The notes: generated from the letters alone by a model not told the origin. A stretch of 64,000 nucleotides of DNA from Mariniplasma anaerobium (GCF_016865445.1 NZ_AP024412.1:1612001-1676000), one strand, 5' to 3'; counted from the first letter of the stretch, positions 9,321 through 18,540 are shown. A program made the numbers and translations.

Positions 9321-10754
9321 TTATCTATTAAAGTATAATTCAAATTCATAAGGATGCGGTAATTTAGCTAGTGCCTCATGATCTTTTCTTAGTTTTACAT
9401 TATGAGAATCAATCATTGATTTTGTAAAAATACCTTGTTTTGTTAAATATTCATAATCATTATTAATGGCTTCAATAGATTCTAATAAATCTTTAGGCAA
9501 AGATCCAATTTTATTTCTTTTTTCTTCTGGTAGTTCATATAAATTAACATCATATGGTCCATATCCTAATTTAGATGGATCAATTTTATTTTCAATACCA
9601 TCAATAGCCGCCATCATAAGCGCTGCATATACTAAATATGGATTACTCATTGCGTCAGGAGATCTATATTCAAATCTCTTTTCAGATTCATCTAATGTAT
9701 ATCCAGGAATACGAATAATTGAGCTTCTGTTAGCTGTCGCATAAGCGATGCTTACAGGTGCTTCAAATCCAGGAATAAGTCTTTTATATGAATTCGTTGT
9801 TGGATTGGTTAGCGCAGTTAAGCTTCTTGCGTGCTTTAATAAACCACCCATCATATAATGTGCGATTTTAGATAATTTAGAATATCCTTTTTCATCAAAC
9901 ATTATAAATTTTTGGTCTTTTTTCACTTGAATATGAACATGCATGCCTGATCCACATTCATTTGAAAATGGTTTTGGTAAAAAAGTAATAACTTTTTGTT
10001 GATCTTTCGCCATATTTTTTAAAAGATGTTTTAATTTCATAGTTCGATCTGCCATTTCAACGATAGACGCAAACTCTACTTCTATTTCTACTTGTCCTGG
10101 ACCACCATTTTCTCCATGATGATATTTAATAGGTATATCAATTTCTTCAGCAGCAATAACAACATCGGTTCTAAAATCGTAGCTTGCATCTAGTGGAGAA
10201 TCTATATGATATCCTTTATGATTGCCAACTTTATTTCCTAAATTTTGAACATCGCTTTTTCCCATGTTCCATTCAGCTTGATTACTATCTATTTTAACTT
10301 CCATATGTTCGTTTTTATTTTCATATGATATGTGATCTAAAACATAGAACTCAAATTCTGGTCCTAATAAGATTTCATCCATATAGCCACTATCTAAAAT
10401 ATATTTTTCAGCTTTTTGTGCGATGTATCTTGGATCATCTTCAAATCTTGAAAATGTCTGGTTCTTAATTTGATATATATCTGCTATACAAGTTAAAGTC
10501 TTAACTTTTGCAGTTGGATCTAAATAGCATGTTTTAACATCTGGAACCATCATCATATCAGATTTTTCAACAGTAGAAAACCCATATGAAGACGCATCAA
10601 AGCCAATACCTTTTTTCATGATATCTTCATTAAGTTTTTGGCTAGTAATTGATACTCTACGCCATACTCCTATTAAATCTGTAACTTTAAAATCAATAAC
10701 TTTTACTTCTTTTTTTTCTACATAGCTAATCATTTCATCGACATTATTAAACAT
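9321..10754 (-). CDS. glnA: Glutamine synthetase, type I
   Basis: A 477-residue enzyme making glutamine from glutamate, ammonia and ATP. Seen: GPEFEFYVLD, the HHGENGGPGQVEIE substrate region, GSGMHVHIQ, NPTTNSYKRLIPG and the glutamate-binding NRSSIIRIPG. The start at ATG 10754 is chosen because GGAGG lies 6 nt upstream. The C-terminal part has NLYELPEE and ends EFELYF, like the adenylylation-tyrosine region and end of proteobacterial GSI-beta rather than the usual Bacillus GSI-alpha. The M20 hydrolase gene follows. No TnrA/GlnR box was recognised upstream. Confidence 0.94.
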   Translation of the reverse strand: MFNNVDEMISYVEKKEVKVIDFKVTDLIGVWRRVSITSQKLNEDIMKKGIGFDASSYGFSTVEKSDMMMVPDVKTCYLDPTAKVKTLTCIADIYQIKNQTFSRFEDDPRYIAQKAEKYILDSGYMDEILLGPEFEFYVLDHISYENKNEHMEVKIDSNQAEWNMGKSDVQNLGNKVGNHKGYHIDSPLDASYDFRTDVVIAAEEIDIPIKYHHGENGGPGQVEIEVEFASIVEMADRTMKLKHLLKNMAKDQQKVITFLPKPFSNECGSGMHVHIQVKKDQKFIMFDEKGYSKLSKIAHYMMGGLLKHARSLTALTNPTTNSYKRLIPGFEAPVSIAYATANRSSIIRIPGYTLDESEKRFEYRSPDAMSNPYLVYAALMMAAIDGIENKIDPSKLGYGPYDVNLYELPEEKRNKIGSLPKDLLESIEAINNDYEYLTKQGIFTKSMIDSHNVKLRKDHEALAKLPHPYEFELYFNR

Positions 10755-10899
10755 ATTTTCCTCCAAAGATTTACTTATTTTTTTTGAGTCCATAGATACA
10801 ATCATCTGCCAATGATTATATCTTTAAAAAATATTAGTTTTTTTATATTCCTTACTTATATCATATCACATTTGCTCAAGTTTTTTTTGGTCATAAATT

Positions 10900-10959
10900 G
10901 AAAAAATGCCTTATCATAAAACTCTTGATCTAATGTTTGTGAGTTTTTATATAAGACAT
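10900..10959 (-). terminator. Long-stem terminator after the tandem paralogue genes
   Basis: Arms 10906-10924 and 10941-10959 pair at about 15 of 19 positions around a 16-nt loop. On the minus strand a run of six U follows (plus-strand A-run at 10900-10905), just past the stop of the gene ending at 10978. Confidence 0.6.
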
Positions 10960-10977
10960 TATATTTTCTATTTGTAT

Positions 10978-11460
10978 TTATTTGGAATATCTTTTAAATT
11001 CTTCTTTAAGATCAGCTAAAATCTTATCATATACTCTATTTTTAATCATACTCTTTTTTGCTCTATCACAAGCATCATTAAATATACTTTCTTTGTATTC
11101 TTGTTGTCTGATATATTCTAAAAATGCTGACAATGTCATTTTTTTAACTGCTAGATTATAGATTTCCATATGGTCATCATTAGTTAAATATCTTTTTTCT
11201 TCTTTATTTACACGTTTGATGTTTTTTAATTCTTCATTACTTATTTTTTCATCATCATTTGAATAAACATAAAGTAAAATCATTAATGCTAATTTAACTA
11301 GATTTCTATGATATATATCTTCCCATGTATCATTAGGATTTTCACTTTTAACAATCCCTTTAAACTCTTTTAAATTTTTATCTTCTCTCATTGACTTTTT
11401 TATATCTCTTGTTGCATATTCTCTTTTATAAAATCTTTGTAATTGCGAACTATATAACAT
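10978..11460 (-). CDS. Conserved hypothetical protein, paralogue of the upstream gene
   Basis: 160 residues, mostly helical, soluble, rich in lysine and glutamate; I do not recognise the family. From residue 42 onward it is nearly collinear with the gene ending at 11506: NP-N-TW, NLVKLALMILLYVYSNDDEK, YLT-DD--EIYNLAVKKMTLS and FNDACDRAKKSMIKNRVYD are shared. The N-terminal 40 residues differ. The two genes are in tandem, 45 bp apart, and a terminator follows, so this looks like a recent duplication in one transcript. Function unknown. Confidence 0.7.
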   Translation of the reverse strand: MLYSSQLQRFYKREYATRDIKKSMREDKNLKEFKGIVKSENPNDTWEDIYHRNLVKLALMILLYVYSNDDEKISNEELKNIKRVNKEEKRYLTNDDHMEIYNLAVKKMTLSAFLEYIRQQEYKESIFNDACDRAKKSMIKNRVYDKILADLKEEFKRYSK

Positions 11461-11505
11461 TTATTACACCTCTTTATATGATTTTATGGTTTAAGATTAT
11501 TGATA

Positions 11506-11994
11506 TCAACTTGCATAACGCTTAAATTCTTCTTTTAGATTATCTAAAAGTCTATCATAAACTCTATTTTTAATCATACTCTTTTTTGCTCTATCACAAG
11601 CATCATTAAATATATTTTCTTTATAATCTTGTTTTTCAACATATTCTAAAAATGAAGATAAAGTCATTTTTTTAACTGCTAAATTATATATTTCTTTTTG
11701 ATCATCCTTTGTTAAATAACGCTCTTCTTCTTTATTTAGCTTTTTAATATGCTTTAATTCTTTTCTACTTACTTTTTCGTCATCATTTGAGTAAACATAC
11801 AGCAATATCATTAGCGCAAGTTTAACAAGATTTACATGATAAGCATCTTTCCAAGTCTCATTTGGATTATCATATTCAACCTTAGCATGTTTTTTATAAA
11901 CTCTAGCCATTTTATCCGCTCTTCTTGGATTAATTGCTTTATATTTAGACATATAAAAAAATTGTACTTTAGAATACCCACTTTTTTTAGCCAT
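11506..11994 (-). CDS. Conserved hypothetical protein, tandem paralogue
   Basis: 162 residues from ATG 11994, which has AAGGAGGGG just upstream; a longer frame opens at a TTG but would place the Shine-Dalgarno inside the gene. The N-terminus is basic (about the first 45 residues include KKSGYSK and INPRRADK), then follows the helical domain shared with the next gene, including NLVKLALMILLYVYSNDDEK. No membrane segment or catalytic motif is evident. The basic N-terminus might bind nucleic acid, but that is only a guess. Confidence 0.7.
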   Translation of the reverse strand: MAKKSGYSKVQFFYMSKYKAINPRRADKMARVYKKHAKVEYDNPNETWKDAYHVNLVKLALMILLYVYSNDDEKVSRKELKHIKKLNKEEERYLTKDDQKEIYNLAVKKMTLSSFLEYVEKQDYKENIFNDACDRAKKSMIKNRVYDRLLDNLKEEFKRYAS

Positions 11995-12086
11995 ATAACC
12001 CCTCCTTATCAATTACATATATTATAGCATATGTAAATATGAACTTAAAGAACTGATGTATAATATATCTAAAGGATGTGGTGTTT

Positions 12087-12425
12087 ATGAATAAAAAATT
12101 AATAATCGGCATGATACTTGGCGCAATACTTGGAATCTTTTGTATACTAGGAGCACGTTTAAGACTTCCGGATCACGCTTCATTTAGTTATCTATTATCA
12201 TTTTGGTATAACAGAGTCATTTTAGGGGTCATCATTGGCTTATTACCTAGCTTAAAATCTTTAAAACTATCTTTATTAAGAGGGTTACTAGTTGGGGTTT
12301 TTGTATCATTTGCTTTTTATAGTGCAACAGGCTTTCTAGATCTTATGGGATTTTTTGCAGGATTTGTTTATGGTGTCATTATAGAGTTTGTATTGTTTAA
12401 ATTAAATCAGATGGAAAAACTATAA
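12087..12425 (+). CDS. Small integral membrane protein
   Basis: 112 residues with about three to four hydrophobic segments (about 5-25, 45-62, 68-85, 87-105) and no recognisable enzyme motif. It starts at ATG 12087, about 9 nt after AAAGGATG; an upstream GTG overlaps that site. A TATAAT at 12060-12065 is a likely -10. Single gene with its own terminator, convergent with arcC. Family not recognised. Confidence 0.65.
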   Translation: MNKKLIIGMILGAILGIFCILGARLRLPDHASFSYLLSFWYNRVILGVIIGLLPSLKSLKLSLLRGLLVGVFVSFAFYSATGFLDLMGFFAGFVYGVIIEFVLFKLNQMEKL

Positions 12426-12434
12426 TTAATAAAT

Positions 12435-12469
12435 AAAAAATACCAAGTTTAACAGCTTGGTATTTTTTT
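12435..12469. terminator. Bidirectional terminator
   Basis: AATACCAAG (12439-12447) pairs with CTTGGTATT (12456-12464), loop of 8, flanked by A-run on the left and T-run on the right. It serves the convergent membrane-protein and carbamate kinase genes. Confidence 0.88.
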
Positions 12470-12475
12470 ATATGA

Positions 12476-13405
12476 TTAATCTATTGTAATTGTTGTTCCT
12501 GCTTTTCCTGCTATAGCTAGAGAAGCTTGTTCTAAAGAAGCAATAATAGCTTTACCTAAAGGATTATTTTCTACAAATGAAACTGCAGCTGCTACCTTTG
12601 GTTCCATACTACCTTTTCCAAATTCATTGTTCTTAATATAGCCTTTAGCTTCACTAATTGTTAAAGTTGACAATTCTTTTTGTTCTGGTTTGCCAAAATT
12701 AATACATACTTTATTAACAGCAGTTAAAATGATGAAGACATCAGCTTTTATTAGTTCTGCTAATTTAGCACTACTAAAATCTTTATCTATAACTGCACTC
12801 ACACCAACATAACCTTCTGTTTTTACAACTGGTATGCCTCCGCCTCCAGCAGCAATAACGATAGCTTTTGATTTGATCAATGTTTTGATCATTTCTTTTT
12901 CTACTATATCAATGGGTTTCGGACTAGCTACAACTTGTCTATATCCTCTACCTGAATCTTCTACCATTGTTATACCTAACTCTTTAATTAATTGATCTGC
13001 TTCATCTTTAGTATGAAATCTACCAATTGGTTTTGTTGGATGTTTAAATGCTGCATCATTTGGATCAACAACTGTTTGAGTTACAATGGTCGCAACATCT
13101 ATATCAATATGTTTTGATAATAATTCATTTCCTATTGCGTTTTGTAAATGATATCCAATATAACCTTGACTCATAGAACCACATTCTGGAAGTGGCATCA
13201 AAGGAATAGTTGATTTAACATCATGACCATTTTCAAAAGCACTTTGAATCATTCCTACTTGTGGACCGTTTCCATGAACAATTACCACTTGATGTCCTTC
13301 TTCTGCTAAATCTACGATGCTTTTTGCTGCATGCTTAACTAATTTTAATTGTGCAGTTGGATTTTCTCCAAGTGCATTACCACCTAATGCGACTAATATT
13401 TTCAT
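12476..13405 (-). CDS. arcC: Carbamate kinase
   Basis: A 309-residue amino-acid-kinase-fold enzyme that makes ATP from carbamoyl phosphate. Motifs: N-terminal VALGGNALGE, VIVHGNGPQVG, MPLPECGSMSQGYIGYHLQ, VVASPKP, AAGGGGIPV and GSMEPKVAAAV, all characteristic of ArcC. Full length. It is transcribed alone: no arginine deiminase or ornithine carbamoyltransferase gene is next to it, so the carbamoyl-phosphate source must be encoded elsewhere. Confidence 0.95.
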   Translation of the reverse strand: MKILVALGGNALGENPTAQLKLVKHAAKSIVDLAEEGHQVVIVHGNGPQVGMIQSAFENGHDVKSTIPLMPLPECGSMSQGYIGYHLQNAIGNELLSKHIDIDVATIVTQTVVDPNDAAFKHPTKPIGRFHTKDEADQLIKELGITMVEDSGRGYRQVVASPKPIDIVEKEMIKTLIKSKAIVIAAGGGGIPVVKTEGYVGVSAVIDKDFSSAKLAELIKADVFIILTAVNKVCINFGKPEQKELSTLTISEAKGYIKNNEFGKGSMEPKVAAAVSFVENNPLGKAIIASLEQASLAIAGKAGTTITID

Positions 13406-13614
13406 TTTCTAAATACCTCTTGTCATTTTTTATAAGCTTTAGTGATAGTTTACTATAATAAAACTATTTAATCAAGAAAGGTTGTGTCATATTGTTTTTA
13501 CATATTTAATTATGGTATATCTATGTAAAGATAGGATAACTTTTATCATCCTATGTTAAAATAATAAAGAAGATATAGTTGTCTTATACTTATACATGAA
13601 GTGAGGTTATACTA

Positions 13615-15069
13615 ATGAAACAATTATCAGATATAGGATTAATAGGTATTGCAGTGATGGGTGAGAATCTAGCTTTAAATATGGCTAGTAAAGGTTTTAG
13701 TGTTGTGGTCTCATCAAGGAAACAAGAAACTGTTGATGCATTTATAAATGGACGTGCTTCAAAATATACAATTACAGGCACAACTGATTTGAAGAAGTTA
13801 GTTGATGCATTAACAAAACCACGTAAAGTTATGCTTATGATTAAAGCAGGAAACCCTGTTGATCAAGTCATTGATCAACTCATACCTTTGCTTGATCAAG
13901 GTGATGTCATTATTGATGGTGGTAATTCATTATACACTGATACTACTAGACGAACAAAATACTTAAAACAAAAAGGTATTTATTATATAGGAACTGGAGT
14001 TTCTGGTGGTGAAGAAGGTGCTTTAAAAGGACCATCTATTATGCCAGGAGGTGCACCAGAGGCTTGGCCGCTAGTGAAACCTATCTTACAAAAAATAGCT
14101 GCGAAAGCGCCTGATGGTGGGATTTGCTGCGATTGGGTTGGTGAAGATGGCGCAGGGCACTTTGTTAAAATGGTTCATAATGGTATTGAATATGGAGATA
14201 TTCAATTAATCTCAGAAAGCTATCATATCATGAAAAGTTTATTAAACCTTTCTAATGATCAAATGGCTAATACATTTGCTAAATGGAATAAAGGTGATCT
14301 TGATAGTTATTTAATTGAAATCACTGCTGATATTCTAAAATATAAAGAAAAAGATGGTTCATATTTGATTGATAAAATCCTAGACACTGCTGGCCAAAAA
14401 GGCACAGGTAAATGGACTGTTAATGCATCACTTGATATGGGTGTTGGATTAACATTAATTGCTGAATCGGTATTTTCTAGATTCTTATCTTCTCAAAAAG
14501 AAGAAAGAGTTGAAGCATCTAAAGTTTATCCAAAAGCTGATATAGAAGTTTTAGAAGATAAAGAATCATTTTTAGATGATTTAGAAAAAGCATTATATGC
14601 TGCTAAAATTTTGTCTTATACGCAAGGCTATGCTTTAATGCGTGCAGCTGCAAAAGAGTATGAATGGAATCTAAATTATGGTGGTATTGCTCTTATGTGG
14701 AGAAGTGGATGTATCATTCGTTCAGTTTTCTTAGATAAAATAAAAGCAGCTTATGAAAAAAACGGACAGTTAGAAAACTTATTGTTGGATTCATATTTTG
14801 AAAAAACTATTAAATCTCTACTTCCTAGTATGAGAAAAGTCATATCTAAAGCTGTTTTAAATGGTATCCCAGTGCCTGCTTTAAGTGCAGCCTTGAGTTA
14901 CTTTGATGGATATACAACACATAGACTACCAGCAAATCTTTTACAAGCACAAAGAGATTATTTTGGAGCTCATACTTATGAACGCATAGATAAAAATAGA
15001 GGAGAATTCTTTCATACCAATTGGACAGGTACAGGCGGAGATACATCTTCTACAACCTATAACGTATAA
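13615..15069 (+). CDS. gnd: 6-phosphogluconate dehydrogenase, decarboxylating
   Basis: 484 residues, the long (NADP-type) form of the enzyme that oxidises 6-phosphogluconate to ribulose-5-phosphate and CO2. Seen: N-terminal GLIGIAVMGENLALN, IIDGGNSLYTDT, GVSGGEEGALKGPSIMPGG, FVKMVHNGIEYGDIQLI, GTGKWTVNASLD and C-terminal AQRDYFGAHTYERID, the family signature and C-terminal tail. A short hairpin (TAGGAT/ATCCTA at 13533-13554) lies in the promoter region. It gives NADPH and pentoses; no zwf or pgl neighbour is seen. Confidence 0.96.
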   Translation: MKQLSDIGLIGIAVMGENLALNMASKGFSVVVSSRKQETVDAFINGRASKYTITGTTDLKKLVDALTKPRKVMLMIKAGNPVDQVIDQLIPLLDQGDVIIDGGNSLYTDTTRRTKYLKQKGIYYIGTGVSGGEEGALKGPSIMPGGAPEAWPLVKPILQKIAAKAPDGGICCDWVGEDGAGHFVKMVHNGIEYGDIQLISESYHIMKSLLNLSNDQMANTFAKWNKGDLDSYLIEITADILKYKEKDGSYLIDKILDTAGQKGTGKWTVNASLDMGVGLTLIAESVFSRFLSSQKEERVEASKVYPKADIEVLEDKESFLDDLEKALYAAKILSYTQGYALMRAAAKEYEWNLNYGGIALMWRSGCIIRSVFLDKIKAAYEKNGQLENLLLDSYFEKTIKSLLPSMRKVISKAVLNGIPVPALSAALSYFDGYTTHRLPANLLQAQRDYFGAHTYERIDKNRGEFFHTNWTGTGGDTSSTTYNV

Positions 15070-15153
15070 GTAATAATTTATATCAAATAATTTATAACCT
15101 TAATTAATTTTATGTTATACTATATATAAAATAAATTGGGGAGAAAAAATAAT

Positions 15154-15579
15154 ATGGTAATTTTATTGAACACCATTTTTCCATTACTTATGATCGCAGC
15201 AACTGCATTCATATTAACTGGATTAAAAATTGCAATTTTTAGAATGTTTAATTTCATATGTGACCGTGCTGTTTGGAAAGAATATTTGATTTATCATGTG
15301 ATCGTCATCATTGGAGCTATCATCATACCTATTAGTATTTTTGGTATAGATGCTGAACTTACATTTTTAATCTTAAACGTTATACTTCCAATTCTAACAG
15401 TATTTATATTCATCGAATATTTTTACTTTTATAAAAAACATTTTAGTTATGAATCAAGGAATAGATATATTTTATCGTTAATCGTATCGTATCTAATTAA
15501 TTTTATGGTATTAAATGTTTTACTATATGTCTATCTAGCTCTTTTATTATTACTGTTAAGCCTCATAACTATATTATAG
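15154..15579 (+). CDS. Small membrane protein of unknown function
   Basis: 141 residues with about four hydrophobic helices. The start at ATG 15154 follows GGGGAG; the longer frame begins at a TTG inside that Shine-Dalgarno. No domain recognised; the C-terminus is a leucine-rich membrane helix. It lies downstream of gnd with a separate leader, and a bidirectional terminator follows. Confidence 0.65.
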   Translation: MVILLNTIFPLLMIAATAFILTGLKIAIFRMFNFICDRAVWKEYLIYHVIVIIGAIIIPISIFGIDAELTFLILNVILPILTVFIFIEYFYFYKKHFSYESRNRYILSLIVSYLINFMVLNVLLYVYLALLLLLLSLITIL

Positions 15580-15588
15580 TAAATGAAT

Positions 15589-15624
15589 AAAAAAATGACA
15601 TCACAATCGTGATGTCTTTTTTTT
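15589..15624. terminator. Bidirectional terminator
   Basis: GACATCAC (15597-15604) pairs with GTGATGTC (15609-15616) around AATC, with A7 to the left and T8 to the right; it serves the convergent membrane-protein and DUF4097 genes. Confidence 0.88.
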
Positions 15625-16579
15625 AGCTTAATATATTGACTGTAATACTCCCAGTATCAACTTCGATATTTAACACAACATCTCCTTGTGTAGATGTATA
15701 TCTACTTCCTTGACTATCTCCATTAACCCTAATGCTACCTGTATCTGTAGAAAGATTACAACTCATATTTGGTATTGAAGTATTTTTAAACTCAACATAG
15801 CCTGTATCGGTTGATAAATTATAAGTTGCTGCGTTGGTTTGATCTATATAAATCGAACCTGTATCAATTTCTAGTTTTAATATATTTGTTATACTAGAAT
15901 CATTTATTGTGATATTTCCTGTATCAGAGGTAGCTTCTAGTTTTGCAGCATTGATATCATCTCCAGATATACTTCCAGTATCCATACTAATATGGATATC
16001 ACCTAATACATTTAAATCTTTTAAATATATATTTCCAGTATCATTTTGAAGTGTTAATGTGTTTAAATCTATATGTTCTATTTTTATTTTTCCTGTATCT
16101 ACGCTAAGTGTCATGCTATTTGCAACACTTGGTCCATCAATATACTTAATTTCTCCTGTATCACTTCTTAGGTTATAGTTTAAAACAAGATCTGATGGTA
16201 TTTGTATAAGAACTGTTAAAACATTATAAGAAGGTATTTTAAAATTAAACCATGAAAAGCGTGAAGTGGTATTTGTTTGTATGATACTTATTTCGCCATT
16301 GGACTCATCAATTGTCCATTGATCATCTTCTTTTTCATAATATGTTATTTGAATATGATCTAATGTAGATTGTTCAATGACAATATGTCTAGTATCAACA
16401 TTAATATCTAAACTATCGATTGATGTTGATGAGACATAACTAATTGATTCACCATATGCTTCATCATCAATGAAAAAGTCTCCAAGGTTTCTTAAATCAA
16501 GTCCTTGACTAAATGCGACGGCTATTAAAACAACTCCAGCTACAAATATTAAAATAATGATTCTATTAAATACTTTCAT
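15623..16579 (-). CDS. DUF4097 beta-strand repeat protein (YvlB-like adhesin-like)
   Basis: 318 residues: an N-terminal membrane anchor (about 6-27), then a linker and a long series of short beta repeats in which the unit S-DTG-I recurs about every 20 residues (at least eight DTG motifs between about 140 and 312). This is the DUF4097 single-stranded right-handed beta-helix pattern. It overlaps the DUF1700 gene by 14 bp and follows PadR, an arrangement common in Firmicutes and linked in relatives to envelope stress. Likely an exported, membrane-anchored protein; ligand unknown. Confidence 0.85.
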   Translation of the reverse strand: MKVFNRIIILIFVAGVVLIAVAFSQGLDLRNLGDFFIDDEAYGESISYVSSTSIDSLDINVDTRHIVIEQSTLDHIQITYYEKEDDQWTIDESNGEISIIQTNTTSRFSWFNFKIPSYNVLTVLIQIPSDLVLNYNLRSDTGEIKYIDGPSVANSMTLSVDTGKIKIEHIDLNTLTLQNDTGNIYLKDLNVLGDIHISMDTGSISGDDINAAKLEATSDTGNITINDSSITNILKLEIDTGSIYIDQTNAATYNLSTDTGYVEFKNTSIPNMSCNLSTDTGSIRVNGDSQGSRYTSTQGDVVLNIEVDTGSITVNILS

Positions 16580-17138
16580 TGTTTTTCTCCTTTTTCTTAG
16601 CCAATTTGCTAAATAATTCTATTAATTCTTTTGATATATATAAGGTTGCTTTTGAAATCCAAATCAAGATAAATGTCATGAATGAGAAACCAATCAACGC
16701 AGCACCCGTAAATGCAATAATTTCATTTTGTCCAAGACCTGCTTGAAACATATTTATTAATACAACAGCAATTGCGAAAGTTGATGCTAATATCGCAACA
16801 CCTAATGAAAAGATGATGGATCCAAAAACGATTAAAATAATAACATATGCAAATCCAATGGGTAATAACAAAGGTGTTGATAGTAAAAACTTTAGAAGTT
16901 GTTTAGAGCTTTTAGCAACTGCTTGATATGTATCATTTGCACGTTTCATGACAACATCAGTTGTCATTGATTTTGCAATCTCTTTTGCATCATAGTCACT
17001 TAGTATATCATCTATGTCTTCACCACTTGCTAATCTATCTTCAATCATCTCTTCATAAAATGATATAATGTCAGATACCTCATTAACATAAAATCTTAAT
17101 CTTAATTCTCTTTCTAATTCTTTTAGCCAAGTTTTCAT
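16566..17138 (-). CDS. DUF1700/HAAS-domain membrane protein
   Basis: 190 residues. The N-terminal cytosolic helical domain (about 1-65: WLKELERELR, ISFYEEMIEDRL, DIDDILSDYDAKEIAKSM) is the HAAS/DUF1700 signalling domain, followed by three to four membrane segments. It sits between PadR (7-bp gap) and DUF4097 (14-bp overlap). HAAS domains are thought to connect PadR-controlled operons to membrane events; no enzymatic activity is expected. Confidence 0.85.
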   Translation of the reverse strand: MKTWLKELERELRLRFYVNEVSDIISFYEEMIEDRLASGEDIDDILSDYDAKEIAKSMTTDVVMKRANDTYQAVAKSSKQLLKFLLSTPLLLPIGFAYVIILIVFGSIIFSLGVAILASTFAIAVVLINMFQAGLGQNEIIAFTGAALIGFSFMTFILIWISKATLYISKELIELFSKLAKKKEKNNESI

Positions 17139-17145
17139 ATGATCC

Positions 17146-17448
17146 TCATTTCATCAATAAATCAAATATTTTTCTAACATCTTCCCATTCTTTCAGGAAC
17201 TCATCAACATGCTTTTTACCAATATCAGTTATCTGATAATATTTTCTATTCCTACCTTGAAACAATTCATTATATGTATTTAGCTCATTTGCTTTTTCTA
17301 GTCTTCTCAATATTGGATAAAGTGTTGATTCGGTGATTGCGATGTGCTCTACCAAATCATTAACTAGTTTATATCCATAAGAGTCGCCCTTCATTAACAT
17401 GGCTAAAACAAATATTTCAAGGATTCCTTTTTTTACTTGTTGTTTCAT
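17146..17448 (-). CDS. PadR family transcriptional regulator
   Basis: A 100-residue winged-helix protein of subfamily-2 size. GILEIFVLAMLMKGDSYGYK and ESTLYPILRRLE are the recognition-helix hallmarks, and the wing includes GRNRKYYQIT. It heads a three-gene operon with DUF1700 and DUF4097 and very likely represses its own promoter, which carries a palindrome between -35 and -10. Confidence 0.92.
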   Translation of the reverse strand: MKQQVKKGILEIFVLAMLMKGDSYGYKLVNDLVEHIAITESTLYPILRRLEKANELNTYNELFQGRNRKYYQITDIGKKHVDEFLKEWEDVRKIFDLLMK

Positions 17449-17478
17449 AGATTCACCTCATACTACCTTATGGCTTAT

Positions 17479-17507
17479 ATTATACATTGCATAGTATATA
17501 TTGTCAA
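17479..17507 (-). promoter_or_regulatory. Consensus promoter with PadR-type palindrome
   Basis: On the minus strand TTGACA (17507-17502), exactly 17 nt, TATAAT (17484-17479): a perfect sigma-A promoter. The arms TATAC (17481-17485) and GTATA (17494-17498), 8 nt apart, form an inverted repeat covering spacer and -10, where a repressor would block polymerase. Confidence 0.75.
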
Positions 17508-17602
17508 TAGATTTTATTCTTTTTAATATAAACAAAAAATCATATCTTTGATATGGATATATCCTTTTAGATGTAATTTGTATTCTCAACGATTATAATC
17601 AT

Positions 17603-17651
17603 AAAAAAACACTATAAAACTTATGAAGAATCTAGATGTTTTATAGTGTTT
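17603..17651 (-). terminator. Terminator after YwaF-like gene
   Basis: Perfect 14-bp stem, 17607-17620 with 17638-17651, 17-nt loop, U-run on the minus strand (A-run 17603-17609). Confidence 0.8.
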
Positions 17652-17654
17652 ACT

Positions 17655-18503
17655 TTATTTATTTTTAATTTTTATTATTGCATTTTGAATCATAAACGGA
17701 CTATTTGATAAAACCGCTAAAACTGGTGCATATATAAATGATGGAATAATTAACCAAACAACAGGCCAATAATACGGATCTCCATTAAATGGATTTGTTT
17801 TCATAAAATCAAAAACAAATACATCAAAGATAACTCCAACATTTTTGTAATGATCTGGAATACCAAAGACAAATGATGAGTTTCTAATATTAACATCAAT
17901 AAATCCATTTGGATCAATCCATCTGAGTTGTAATAAGATTACTTCGTTTACATAAATAATAGCTAGTGTTAATAAAATAGTAAATGGTAGATATATAAGT
18001 CTTTTTAGTTTAAACTCATGAAGTTTAAAATATCCCATTAAAAATGGAGCTAAAAAGATGACTAGATGTGCGTAATAAAATCTGATCACATCAAAACTAA
18101 ATGCACCTTTCATCCCAAAATATATACTATCAAAAGTATCAAAGATAGCTTCTGTTGGATATAAATAGGCTGCAAGTCCTGAAATAATCCCCATCACTAT
18201 CATATAATCTTTTAATATCTTACTTTTAGATAAGAATATAAACGGAAACACTAAAGTAGATACTGCACATATGTTTTCAAAGGATACTTTTCTAATAATT
18301 TCTGGATACATTTGATTATATGGTTCAAATAATAGTTTTGCAAAATGTAGTGCTAGTGCAGAGAAAAGTAAAAATAAAATGACATTGCGTTTTACTTTGT
18401 CATTTTTATGTTTTAAAAAAAGGATTAACCCTATTGTAATTGCAATCGCGATTGCGAAATATAAAAAGTAAAAAAAATTGCCGACTTCTACATACATATG
18501 CAT
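17655..18503 (-). CDS. YwaF/TIGR02206-like integral membrane protein
   Basis: 282 residues with about seven or eight membrane helices and short loops. The spacing of hydrophobic segments, the LHFAKLLFEPYN region (about 52-63) and the ENICAVSTLVFPF segment resemble the TIGR02206/YwaF group (TMEM164-like), whose bacterial function is unknown. It is transcribed alone and ends at a strong terminator. Assigned from fold-like pattern only. Confidence 0.6.
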   Translation of the reverse strand: MHMYVEVGNFFYFLYFAIAIAITIGLILFLKHKNDKVKRNVILFLLFSALALHFAKLLFEPYNQMYPEIIRKVSFENICAVSTLVFPFIFLSKSKILKDYMIVMGIISGLAAYLYPTEAIFDTFDSIYFGMKGAFSFDVIRFYYAHLVIFLAPFLMGYFKLHEFKLKRLIYLPFTILLTLAIIYVNEVILLQLRWIDPNGFIDVNIRNSSFVFGIPDHYKNVGVIFDVFVFDFMKTNPFNGDPYYWPVVWLIIPSFIYAPVLAVLSNSPFMIQNAIIKIKNK

Positions 18504-18540
18504 AAATTCCCTTGCTACATTTTTTTATATTATATCACGG

